From JAKZSU01 sp047517485 (GTDB lineage Bacteria; Pseudomonadota; Alphaproteobacteria; UBA7887): DNA of 9,952 bases. Both the position numbers and the translations under genes were made by a program. The stretch is from the NCBI GenBank assembly GCA_047517485.1, contig JAKZSU010000227.1, forward strand, positions 1-9,952. Direction: 5' to 3'. Under the pieces are notes generated by a model. The model worked only from the letters and a program-made list of their open reading frames with translations, did not search any database and was not told where the DNA came from. This document shows, in pieces, positions 1 through 6,658 of the stretch; within the stretch, counting starts at the first letter, position 1; every line of letters starts with the position of its first letter.

Positions 1-25
1 GCAGATATAGGTCCACGGTGTACAT
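1..25 (-). CDS. istA: IS21-family transposase IstA, N-terminal fragment at window edge
   Basis: The minus strand begins ATG TAC ACC GTG GAC CTA TAT CTG and encodes MYTVDLYL before leaving the window. This matches the usual opening of IS21-family IstA proteins (M[YF]TV[DE]LYA-like). IstA is the DDE transposase that acts with the AAA+ helper IstB. A purine-rich stretch (GGAAGGCGGGAGG) lies directly upstream of the ATG and can serve as the ribosome binding site; an in-frame ATG five codons earlier is a possible alternative start. Only eight codons are visible, so integrity of the gene cannot be judged. Confidence 0.55.
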
Positions 26-155
26 CCTCCCGCCTTCCATCTCAAAAAAGATCGAAGGCTACAGGTGGCAGAGTTTTACTCCGCCCGCGGCTGGGAAATC
101 CCGCCGCTTCCGTGGACTAATTTGTCACCGCCGTTCTCAACGTCCGATTTTGTCA
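1..155 (-). mobile_element. IS21-family insertion sequence, istA-side terminus (partial)
   Basis: Read on the minus strand, the sequence runs from an end of the TGACAAAA type (147-155) into a short leader and the start of a gene whose first residues match IstA. Two nearly identical 9-mers, AATTTGTCA at 119-127 and ATTTTGTCA at 147-155 (plus-strand reading), lie 28 bp apart. Closely spaced terminal repeats of this sort are typical of IS21-family ends, where they are transposase-binding sites. The outer boundary at about 155 is inferred from the TG...CA rule; no target duplication can be tested because the other end is outside the window. Family assignment rests on the IstA N-terminus plus this end structure. 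Confidence 0.6.
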
Positions 156-423
156 GGGTAGTACTCAGGTTCGCGAAAATTGTAACGAAATTCAACCAAA
201 AATTGAGTCGGAGAGTATCGGTGACATGGCCCTAATTGCGGCTGGTCACGCTCCTTCTCGGCCTATTGGGGATGATTTTTACAATGACCCACTATCATGG
301 ACCCTGAATGTGATCAGCCGCGATTAGGGCCATGTCACCGATTTGGTGGTCACTGGCGCGGAAACATTGAGCTTCGCGGTCGTTCTTTTAGGAATAGATT
401 CGAGTCGAAATCAAGGTGAGTTC
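156..423. other. Non-coding interval between IS21 end and TPR remnant
   Basis: No convincing coding frame was seen here on either strand. Base composition is more AT-rich than the flanking metabolic genes. The only structure that stands out is the large inverted repeat listed separately. The stretch may be leftover DNA from further mobile elements, but no transposase fragment is recognisable. Confidence 0.5.
217..342. repeat. 33-bp near-perfect inverted repeat, 60-bp spacer (MITE-like or hairpin)
   Basis: The left arm at 217-249 begins ATCGGTGACATGGCCCTAAT. The right arm at 310-342 is its reverse complement with 31 of 33 positions matching; the two mismatches are at arm positions 21 and 28. 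The spacer is 250-309. The shape fits either the terminal inverted repeats of a 126-bp non-autonomous element or a long stem-loop. No direct target duplication is evident at the outer edges (GAGT on the left, TTGG on the right), so a complete recent MITE insertion is not shown. The repeat itself is read directly from the sequence; its function is inference. Confidence 0.85.
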
Positions 424-852
424 TCACCACGCGGTGAGCCGGCGCTCTGCGGTCTCGATCCGTTCGCGTTGGCGTTTGCGGACGTGGGGCGGGGCGTGTT
501 TGGCGCCTTGTAAAATGTCCTCATAAAGTGGCCGCGCTTCTTCCGGGCGGTCGAAGACGAGCAGGAGTTCGGCGTGGCGGCATTTAGCCTCGGGGCCGCT
601 GAAATTGGTGCCGAGCGTGGTGTACTCATCGAGCGCGCGGTCGGTTTGGCCGTGTTGTTCGAGCGCCCTGGCGTGAAGCAAGTGGGCGTGCTGAGATTTA
701 TGGTCGGGGTTGGATTCGATCAGATGTTCGAGGCTGCCGATGCAGTCGTCGAACGCTCCGAGTTCGAAATAAGCGTCGGCTAAGCGCGCCAGTATGTCCG
801 GGTTGTCGGCGAATGGACCGTCGAGGCAATTGATCAGCAGCGGCACCGGGTC
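424..852 (-). pseudogene. TPR-repeat protein gene, 5'-truncated by an IS30 element
   Basis: The minus strand encodes roughly the last 142 residues of a tetratricopeptide-repeat protein. Visible units start near NPDILARLADAYFELG, HAHLLHARALEQHG and AKCRHAELLLVFDRPEEA, and a basic tail (RKRQRERIETAERRL) precedes the TGA stop. The helix-turn-helix spacing and the phrase CLDGPFADNPDILARLA resemble a family of proteobacterial TPR proteins that normally carry an N-terminal membrane segment (PLDc_N-like) and about 240 residues; this comparison is from memory. That N-terminal part is missing. Sequence upstream of about 850 is the antisense of a transposase gene, so the open frame running back to an ATG at 966 is chimeric. 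TPR proteins are protein-interaction scaffolds; no specific partner is indicated. Confidence 0.75.
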
Positions 853-1061
853 CGCCGCCTGGCAACGCGGCGCCAATGAAAACACCAACGGCCTACTCCG
901 CAAGTACCTGCCCAAGGGCATCGACCTGACCAAGGTCTCAAGCGCAAAACTTGCCAAAGCAATCACTCGAATCAGCCATCGACCAAGAAAATCCCTCGGC
1001 TACAAAACACCAAGCGAGGTCCTACAAGACAATATCCGTGGCGCACTTGGATTCTGAATCT
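853..1061 (+). mobile_element. IS30-family element remnant (3' end)
   Basis: Only the 3' end of the transposase gene and, presumably, the adjoining terminal repeat survive. The stop codon lies at 1055-1057 and the terminal-repeat-like sequence (GCACTTGGATTCTGAATCTA) overlaps the gene end, an arrangement common in IS30-family elements. The outer boundary at about 1061 is inferred. The left boundary at about 853 is where TPR-gene sequence takes over on the other strand. The opposite terminus of the IS is absent. Confidence 0.6.
854..1057 (+). pseudogene. IS30-family transposase, C-terminal fragment
   Basis: The encoded stretch AAWQRGANENTNGLLRKYLP, followed by KGIDL, RISHRPRKSLGYKTPSEVL and a stop, is the highly conserved C-terminal part of IS30-family DDE transposases. 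It contains the GANENTNG segment with the catalytic Glu region and the RPRK-LGYKTP motif. About 67 residues remain of a protein usually a little over 300 residues long, so it cannot be active. The frame continues upstream to an ATG at 794, but that part is antisense to the TPR gene and has no transposase character. The fragment points rightward, toward the TRAP gene. Confidence 0.85.
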
Positions 1062-1212
1062 AGGTATCTCCGCCGATCAAACATGGCGATCGGCCGCCGC
1101 CTGGGATAGCGTGTCGCCAATCCACTCCGGGCGCCTCGCCCGCACGACAACGGACTCAGGAGATCTCGCAATGCCATCGCTGCTCGGGCGCGCCTCGGGT
1201 CCGGGTGACTAA
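1062..1212 (+). pseudogene. Possible 3' remnant of an upstream (TAXI receptor-like) gene
   Basis: The frame that ends in TAA at 1210-1212 is open all the way back into the IS30 remnant. It reads ...SAAAWDSVSPIHSGRLARTTTDSGD and then a poorly conserved tail. The segment PIHSGRLAR-TTTDSG vaguely recalls the C-terminal PLHPGALRYYRE-G motif of TAXI-family solute receptors. Genes for those receptors normally sit directly upstream of TRAP 4TM/12TM fused permeases. The match is weak and could be chance. The position, 15 bp before the TRAP start, is what makes it worth recording. Confidence 0.2.
1157..1212 (+). promoter_or_regulatory. SD-led 13-codon ORF just upstream of the TRAP gene
   Basis: CAGGAG at 1157-1162 lies 8 nt before an ATG at 1171. 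The resulting ORF (MPSLLGRASGPGD) stops at 1210-1212, 15 nt before the TRAP permease ATG. The TRAP start has no clear Shine-Dalgarno sequence of its own, so ribosomes finishing this mini-ORF could reinitiate there. It may instead be only the accidental end of a decayed upstream gene. No attenuator hairpin is apparent. Confidence 0.3.
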
Positions 1213-1227
1213 CACCGGGCCGACCCC

Positions 1228-3105
1228 ATGACCGACACCCCCTCTTCCAGCGCGGCCACGTTGGCCGGACGTGCGATCACCGCGTTTGCCGCGGCGATGG
1301 CGCTTTTTCATCTCGCCATCGCGGTCACCGGGCCGCCGGAAGAGCTGATCCTGCGCACTCTTCATCTCGGCTTTGCCGCGGTGTTGATCTTCGCGCTCTA
1401 TCCGGCACGACCCCGCGGCGCCGCCGCCTGGCGCGTGGTGCTCGACGGCGTCCCGCTGGCGGTCGTCCTCGCCGCGCTTGCGCATCTGCTGCTCAACTAC
1501 GAGTACGTCGTCACCCGGTTCATCTACGTCGACGACTTGACCCCCGCCGACCTGTGGCTCGGCGCGGCGTTGATCGTCGTCCTGCTCGAGGCGACGCGCC
1601 GGGTCATCGGGCCGGCGTTGCCGATCACCGCGGCGCTGTTCCTCGGCTATGCGCTGCTCGGTCCCTGGCTCCCGTTCGGGATGCGCCATGACGGCTTCGC
1701 GCTTTATGAGATCGTCGACGAACTCTATATGACGACGAACGGAATATTCGGCATTCCGCTCAATGTATCCGCGACTTACGTCGTTTTATTCGTGTTATTC
1801 GGCACCTTTTTGGAGCGCGTCGGCACCGGCGAGCTGTTCATGGCGGTGGCGATGGCGCTGACCGGCAGCAGTCCCGGGGGCCCGGCCAAGGTGTCCTGCG
1901 TCACCAGCGGCTTTTTTGGCACCGTCTCGGGCAGCGCGGTGTCCAACGTAATGACCACCGGCGCGTTGACCATTCCGCTGATGAAACGCATCGGCTATCG
2001 CCCGGCGTTCGCCGGCGCGGTCGAGGCTGTCTCCTCGACCGGCGGCCAGATCATGCCGCCGATCATGGGCGCGGCGGCGTTCGTCATGGCCGAGTTTCTC
2101 GGCGTCAGCTTTTTGACCGTCGCCGGGTACGCACTGATCCCCGCCGTGCTGTTCTATGTCGCGGTGTTCATGGCGATCCATTTCGAGGCCAAGCGGGTCG
2201 GCCTGCGCGGTCTGCCGCGGGCGGAACTGCCCGACGTCGGCCAAGTGATGCGCGAGCGCGGGCATTTGTTCCTGCCCCTGGTGGTTATCGTCGGGGTTCT
2301 GTTATCGGGCTATAGCGCGCCGATGGCGGCGTTCTGGGGCGTCGTATCGATCCTACCGGTCGCCATGCTGCGGCCCGAGACGCGGCGCACCATCAACCCG
2401 GCGATGATCCTCGAGGCCTTGGCGAGCGGCGCGCGCAACGCCCTGCCCGTCGCCGCCGCGTGCGCCTGTGCCGGCATCGTCATCGGTGTAATCAGTCTTA
2501 CCGGGATCGGCTTGTCGTTCACCACCCTGGTGCTCGACGCGGCGCAGAATTCGCTGTGGCCGGCGCTGGTGCTGACGATGATCGCCGGCATTATTCTCGG
2601 CATGGGAATGCCGACCACGCCGGCCTACATCATGCAGGTCGCGCTGCTGGTGCCGGCGCTGGTCAAGCTTGGGGTGGCGACCCCGGCGGCGCATATGTTC
2701 GTCTTCTATTTCGCCATTCTGTCGTCGATCACCCCGCCGGTGGCGATGGCGGTGTTCGCCGCCAACAGCCTGTCCGGCGCCAAGCTGATGCCGTCGGGCC
2801 TCGCGGCGATCAAACTGGGCGCCACCGGGTATTTGGTGCCCTATCTCTTTGTCTTCGCGCCCGCCTTGCTGATGATCGGCAGTGCCGGCGAGATCGCGGT
2901 GGCGGTGATTACCGGCATAATCGGCGTCACCTGCCTCGCCGGCTCGCTGCACGGTTGGTTCGTCGGCCCCGCGAGCTGGTGGCAACGCATCGCGCTGTTC
3001 GTCGCGGCGATCACGCTGCTGATGCCCGCGCTTTGGACGACCCTAGTCGGCGGCGGCATCCTTGTGGTCGTGGTGCTCGCGCAACGCCTAACTAGCGCGC
3101 GCTGA
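1228..3105 (+). CDS. TRAP transporter permease, 4TM/12TM fusion
   Basis: This 625-residue hydrophobic protein is the fused small (DctQ-like) and large (DctM-like) membrane subunit of a tripartite ATP-independent periplasmic transporter of the TAXI-associated type. It imports organic solutes using a Na+ or proton gradient. The N-terminal four-helix part spans about residues 10-150. The transport domain follows, with family-typical segments GGPAKVSCVTSGFFGTVSGS (217-236), STGGQIMPPIMGAAAF (270-285), GMGMPTTPAYIMQ (458-470) and SSITPPVAMAVFAANSLSG (499-517). Length and motif order indicate an intact protein. The ATG at 1228 is chosen because the hydrophobic region starts soon after; no good Shine-Dalgarno precedes it. 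The periplasmic receptor gene expected next to it is not intact in this window. Its 3' end overlaps the convergent downstream gene. Substrate is unknown. Confidence 0.92.
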   Translation: MTDTPSSSAATLAGRAITAFAAAMALFHLAIAVTGPPEELILRTLHLGFAAVLIFALYPARPRGAAAWRVVLDGVPLAVVLAALAHLLLNYEYVVTRFIYVDDLTPADLWLGAALIVVLLEATRRVIGPALPITAALFLGYALLGPWLPFGMRHDGFALYEIVDELYMTTNGIFGIPLNVSATYVVLFVLFGTFLERVGTGELFMAVAMALTGSSPGGPAKVSCVTSGFFGTVSGSAVSNVMTTGALTIPLMKRIGYRPAFAGAVEAVSSTGGQIMPPIMGAAAFVMAEFLGVSFLTVAGYALIPAVLFYVAVFMAIHFEAKRVGLRGLPRAELPDVGQVMRERGHLFLPLVVIVGVLLSGYSAPMAAFWGVVSILPVAMLRPETRRTINPAMILEALASGARNALPVAAACACAGIVIGVISLTGIGLSFTTLVLDAAQNSLWPALVLTMIAGIILGMGMPTTPAYIMQVALLVPALVKLGVATPAAHMFVFYFAILSSITPPVAMAVFAANSLSGAKLMPSGLAAIKLGATGYLVPYLFVFAPALLMIGSAGEIAVAVITGIIGVTCLAGSLHGWFVGPASWWQRIALFVAAITLLMPALWTTLVGGGILVVVVLAQRLTSAR

Positions 3106-5440
3106 GCACCGGGCTGGCAAACGATCCCGCCGGCATCTCTCCGGTCACCGCGCGCCACAACGCAGCCGCCGCCGCTTGGGTCTGCCAGCATGGATCGGCC
3201 AGCGCGCGCGCGGCGAGCGCGGTCAAGGCCGCCGCCAAATTCGCATCATTTGCCGCGCCCTTGCGCGCCAGCACCAGACCCGCCGCGCGAGTCGCGCAAC
3301 TCGGCCGCGCCTGCACCATGTCCGCCACCGCCAGGCTTATCGCCGGTTCCGGCGGGCTGGTTTGCAGTTTGCCGAGCGCCAGCGCGGACTGCGGCGCTGC
3401 GCTGGCGATCGCGTCGATAAAAACGCGTTCGAGCGCGGCGCGCCGGGGCTCGTCGGCGGCGGCGAGGTAGCAGCGCAGCAAGGTTTCCAGATTGACCGCG
3501 AGCGAGACTTCGGAAATTTTCACCCCGGCGAGCAGGTCCGGCGCGATTGCCGGCAGCCCGGCCCACAGCCGCGCGTAATAGGCGCCGCCGTCGCCCTCGG
3601 CAATGCCGAACAACGGCGCGGCTTGACTGAGCCAATCGACCACCGGATCGCCGGCGCCGAAATCATCCCCATCCGCGCCGGGTTCCGGACAGGCGTGACG
3701 CGGCGCCGGCGGCAGCTCGTCGTCGCGACCCGCTAGCGGACCGCCGAGGGCGCGCGGCGCCGGATCGTCGAGCGCCGCGCCGGCCAGGTGAAAACCGTCG
3801 TGCCCCTCGGACTCGTCGATCAGGAAGGCGAGCGAGATCAGCCCGCGCGCGCGTCGGCCGCGGCCCCACCCCTCGCCCGGCGCGTCGAGGGCGTAGACGT
3901 CGCTCCCCGCCCGGTCGCGCAACAGTCCGAAGCCGCTGCCGGTGCTCGCGCCTTGCGCCAGGGTCGCCGCCTGGTAGCGATCGTCGCCCGCGCCGTCGTC
4001 GAGAACGCCCACCGCGGTATCGAGTCCCATGCCCTGGCCGACCCCGACCGACAGCCAGTACCCGTCATCGCCTTGGCGATCGCGCAGCACGCCGATCCCG
4101 GCATGCGCGCCCATGCCCTGGCCATAGCGGGTGGCGGCGTAGGAATCGTTCCCCCGCCGATCGTCGAGCACGCCGAGGCCGTAATAGTATCCCGACCCTT
4201 GGGCGAACATGTCGGCCTGGTAGCGGTCGTCACCGGCGTGATCGCGGAGCAGTCCGACCCCGCCAGCGAGCGAGCCGCGATAGCCCACGCCGACACCCTG
4301 GACATAACTCAGCGTCCCCCCCGACCGGGCGAACGGATCGGCAAAGCCCTCGGCGGCGAGATAATCGTCAGCGCCGGCGCGATCGATCAGCGCGCCGAAA
4401 CCGAGTGGGCCGCCGAAGCCCTGGCCGCGGCTGCCGATACGGTAACGATCGTCGCCGGCGTCGTCGATGAGCACCGCGAAGCCACCGATCGCCGCGCCCT
4501 GGGCGAAGTGCGACGCCTCATGAAAATCGTCACCGGCGAGGTCGTGGACAATGGCGATACCGCCGACCGCCGCGCCGTCGCCGGCGTCCGGCGCGCGGTA
4601 AATATCGTCGCCGGCAAGATCGAGCTGGATAACCAGGTCGAACATCGCCACGGCGCCGGTCCGATAATGATCGTTGCCGGCAAAATCGATGACCAGTGCC
4701 GGCCCTCCCGCGGCAATCGCCGCCATGTCGTAGCTGTCCTGGCCGCCGACATCGAGGATAATCGCCGCCCGCGCCGCGTGATCATTGTCTTCCGCCCCGG
4801 CGATCACCACGGTGCCCGCGGGCGATGAGAACCGCCGTCCCGGGAGGGTTGCCAGCGCCTCCACCAAATGCTCGTCGGTAGCGGCTTGATCGACCAGTCG
4901 GCGTTCGAACGACAGGGCGGCACGGACCGCGCCGTCAAGGGCGCCGAGATGGAGGCCTTCCGCCAACGCAACCAAGGCCGGCGCGGTCTGGCCGGTCCGC
5001 CGGAGAGTCTCGATCATCGCCGTGGTATCGCAACAGGTGGGCGAAATCGCGCCATGCAGGCGCGCCCGTACCGCCAGCAATCCATCGACAAGGTGAGTGA
5101 TAAAATCCCCCGCGGCATCGGGCAGATCGTCGGGTGCCGTCCACGCCAACGGCGGCGCGGTGTTCGCCATCGACGGCGGCAGTTGGAGCGCGTCGACCAC
5201 GGTGGTCGCGGTGTGCGGCGCGGCGAGCAAAGCGCGGACTCCGGCGCCGACACCGATCGGCTCGGCAATCGCGTCGTGAGCCAGGATGTTGTCGATCAGC
5301 CCCAAAGCGTCGGCATCAAGGCCGCGCGCCGCCAGCGTCGCCTCGACGACACCGTCGTCGGCGCGCGCGCTGCCAGCAATCGTAATCAACAGCGCCAGAC
5401 AGCATGAAGTTTTCAAGATCAAAGATTTGATGTCAGGCAT
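3092..5440 (-). CDS. Exported GDDxY-repeat (predicted beta-solenoid) protein
   Basis: The product has 782 residues and an unassigned function. It opens with a Sec signal peptide (MPDIKSLILK, hydrophobic core CCLALLITIAG, likely cleavage after SARA near residue 27), which places it in the periplasm or outside. Residues 28-215 look helical. Residues 230-547 hold eleven tandem copies of D-x-x-G-[ND/xD]-D-x-Y (for example DFAGNDHY, DLAGDDIY, DHAGDDRY) plus a degenerate twelfth. These are linked by glycine-rich strands often containing QG and GxGxLxD. The first three repeats are 22 residues apart, later ones mostly 26-28, suggesting coils of a beta-solenoid. Residues 600-782 are Ala/Leu-rich and helical, HEAT-like in appearance. 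The start at 5440 is preferred over an upstream ATG at 5602 because it begins the signal peptide and follows GGGGGA. It diverges from the dehydrogenase operon. Confidence 0.85.
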   Translation of the reverse strand: MPDIKSLILKTSCCLALLITIAGSARADDGVVEATLAARGLDADALGLIDNILAHDAIAEPIGVGAGVRALLAAPHTATTVVDALQLPPSMANTAPPLAWTAPDDLPDAAGDFITHLVDGLLAVRARLHGAISPTCCDTTAMIETLRRTGQTAPALVALAEGLHLGALDGAVRAALSFERRLVDQAATDEHLVEALATLPGRRFSSPAGTVVIAGAEDNDHAARAAIILDVGGQDSYDMAAIAAGGPALVIDFAGNDHYRTGAVAMFDLVIQLDLAGDDIYRAPDAGDGAAVGGIAIVHDLAGDDFHEASHFAQGAAIGGFAVLIDDAGDDRYRIGSRGQGFGGPLGFGALIDRAGADDYLAAEGFADPFARSGGTLSYVQGVGVGYRGSLAGGVGLLRDHAGDDRYQADMFAQGSGYYYGLGVLDDRRGNDSYAATRYGQGMGAHAGIGVLRDRQGDDGYWLSVGVGQGMGLDTAVGVLDDGAGDDRYQAATLAQGASTGSGFGLLRDRAGSDVYALDAPGEGWGRGRRARGLISLAFLIDESEGHDGFHLAGAALDDPAPRALGGPLAGRDDELPPAPRHACPEPGADGDDFGAGDPVVDWLSQAAPLFGIAEGDGGAYYARLWAGLPAIAPDLLAGVKISEVSLAVNLETLLRCYLAAADEPRRAALERVFIDAIASAAPQSALALGKLQTSPPEPAISLAVADMVQARPSCATRAAGLVLARKGAANDANLAAALTALAARALADPCWQTQAAAAALWRAVTGEMPAGSFASPVLSAR

Positions 5441-5572
5441 GGGTCCCCCGTTGGCGGCGCAGTGTGGCGCATGCCCGCGACGGTGAAAACCCGTCAGACG
5501 CTTGACGCGACGGAACCGCCCCGAAAGGATGCCGCACCGCACCGACACTTTCGCGAAGGAGCTTGGGAAGAC
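5441..5572. promoter_or_regulatory. Divergent intergenic promoter region
   Basis: The 132 bp between the start codons of the exported repeat protein (-) and the opine-dehydrogenase-like gene (+) must hold both promoters if each gene is transcribed on its own. A short hyphenated inverted repeat, GACGG-tgaaaac-CCGTC (about 5479-5495), sits near the middle and could be an operator, but five-base arms are weak evidence. For the minus-strand gene a GGGGGA ribosome binding site is visible just before its ATG, and no convincing -35/-10 pair was found. Confidence 0.45.
5502..5530 (+). promoter_or_regulatory. Candidate sigma70-type promoter for the dehydrogenase operon
   Basis: A -35 box TTGACG (5502-5507, five of six to consensus) is followed after exactly 17 bp by AAGGAT (5525-5530, three of six to consensus). 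A transcript starting near 5537 would have a leader of about 36 nt, including AAGGAG at 5556-5561, 11 nt before the ATG at 5573. The -35 and spacing are good and the -10 is poor, so this is tentative. Confidence 0.35.
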
Positions 5573-6658
5573 ATGGAGATCGCCGTTCTCGGCGGGGGTC
5601 ACGGCTGTTACGCCGCCGCCGCCGATTTATCCGAACAGGACCATCGCGTCCGCTTGTGGCGCCGAGATGCTGACTCCCTGGCGCCGCTCCGTGCGTCTGG
5701 GCGAATCACCCTGCTCGATCATCGCGGCAAACGCGACGTGGAGATCGCCTGCGTTACCAACGATATCGCCGAGGCGATGGCCGGCGCGGCGCTCCTCCTC
5801 TGCCCGCTGCCGGCGCCGACGCAAATCGATGTCGCGCGCGCCATCGCGCCGCATCTGAGCGCCGGCCAGGTGGTCTTCATGCCGCCAGGCTCGTTCGGCA
5901 CCCTGGTCATGGCCAAGACCGTCGCCGAGGCCGGCGGTACGGCGGACGCGAGCTTCGCCGAGGCCGGCACCCTGCCCTGGCTGGCGCGGAAATCCGGCCC
6001 AACCGGCGTGGCGATCTCCGGTCGCGCGACCCGCCTCCCCACCGGCGTCCTTCCCGCCATTCGTTCGAACAACGCTTTCGCGGTCCTGGAACAGGCCTTT
6101 CCGGCGGTCGAGCGGTTGCGTGACGGCCTCGACGGCGCGTTGATGAATGCCGGACCGATCATACACCCGCCGCTGATCTTGATGAACGCCGGCCCGATCG
6201 AGCATTTCGATCAATGGGACATCCACAACGAGGGCACCCAGCCGGCGATCCGCCGGGTCACCGACGCCCTCGACGACGAGCGGATCGCGGTGCGCGAGGC
6301 GCTCGGCTACGGCGCGCCGCATTTCCCGCTTCGCAATCACTACGACGACGCGGCCGAGGAATGGATGTACGGCAACGCCGCGCACGAGCGGCTCACCGAC
6401 AGCGGCGATTGGCGCGAGTCCCTCGATCTGCAGCGCCATCGCTACTTGCGCGAGGACGTCGTCTATGGCCTCGCCCTGCTGGTTTCGCTGGCGGATTGGG
6501 CAGGTGTCCCGGCGCCGGTTGCGACCGGCCTGTTGTCGATTGCTTCAGCGGTGGTCGGCGAGGATTTCCGCGCCACCGGCCGTACCCTCGAAAATCTCGA
6601 TCTCGCCAAGTTTTCGCAAATCGAGATGGCGGCGTTGCTCGAAGCCGGGCCATCATGA
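5573..6658 (+). CDS. Octopine/nopaline dehydrogenase-family NAD(P)-dependent oxidoreductase
   Basis: The 361-residue product begins with a Rossmann nucleotide-binding loop, MEIAVLGGGHGCYAAAADLS, in the GGGHG form typical of opine dehydrogenases. The C-terminal half carries the family signature around IIHPPLILMNAGPIEHF (196-212), with H198 the probable catalytic His, and YLREDVVYGLALLVSLADW (291-309), with D295 as its probable partner. Known members reductively condense an amino acid with a 2-oxo acid, or run the reverse oxidation; the substrate here is not deducible. The ATG at 5573 is chosen over one at 5462 because the Rossmann fold starts exactly there and AAGGAG lies upstream; the 37 extra residues have no family character. 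The stop overlaps the next start as ATGA, indicating translational coupling with the 3-hydroxyacyl-CoA dehydrogenase-like gene. The TRAP permease nearby suggests a role in using an imported compound. Confidence 0.85.
   Translation: MEIAVLGGGHGCYAAAADLSEQDHRVRLWRRDADSLAPLRASGRITLLDHRGKRDVEIACVTNDIAEAMAGAALLLCPLPAPTQIDVARAIAPHLSAGQVVFMPPGSFGTLVMAKTVAEAGGTADASFAEAGTLPWLARKSGPTGVAISGRATRLPTGVLPAIRSNNAFAVLEQAFPAVERLRDGLDGALMNAGPIIHPPLILMNAGPIEHFDQWDIHNEGTQPAIRRVTDALDDERIAVREALGYGAPHFPLRNHYDDAAEEWMYGNAAHERLTDSGDWRESLDLQRHRYLREDVVYGLALLVSLADWAGVPAPVATGLLSIASAVVGEDFRATGRTLENLDLAKFSQIEMAALLEAGPS

Noticed and set aside
434..441. QADEGP replacing SDHG in the sulfatase-fold protein as an inactivating change (coordinates are residue numbers)
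   Set aside because: The variant is recalled as common in this membrane-anchored subfamily, so it is more likely a subfamily feature than a loss of function.
1795..2985. Long minus-strand open frames opposite the TRAP gene (1795-2265, 2353-2985)
   Set aside because: Arg/His/Gly-rich translations typical of shadows of GC-rich membrane protein genes. The plus-strand frame has all TRAP motifs.
3800..4753. RTX-type calcium-binding repeats in the exported protein
   Set aside because: RTX needs tandem nonapeptides GGxGxDxUx. Here the Asp-rich motif occurs once per 22-28 residues, so RTX is not supported.
3788..4828. 346-codon open frame on the plus strand
   Set aside because: It is antisense to the repeat region of the exported protein. 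The repetitive GC-rich codons of that gene keep the opposite frame open, and the translation has no family character, signal or ribosome binding site.
6214..6654. Plus-strand open frame joined in front of the 3-hydroxyacyl-CoA dehydrogenase-like gene
   Set aside because: It lies inside the opine-dehydrogenase gene in another frame, with Arg/Gly/Pro-rich nonsense. The dehydrogenase begins with its Rossmann loop at 6655.
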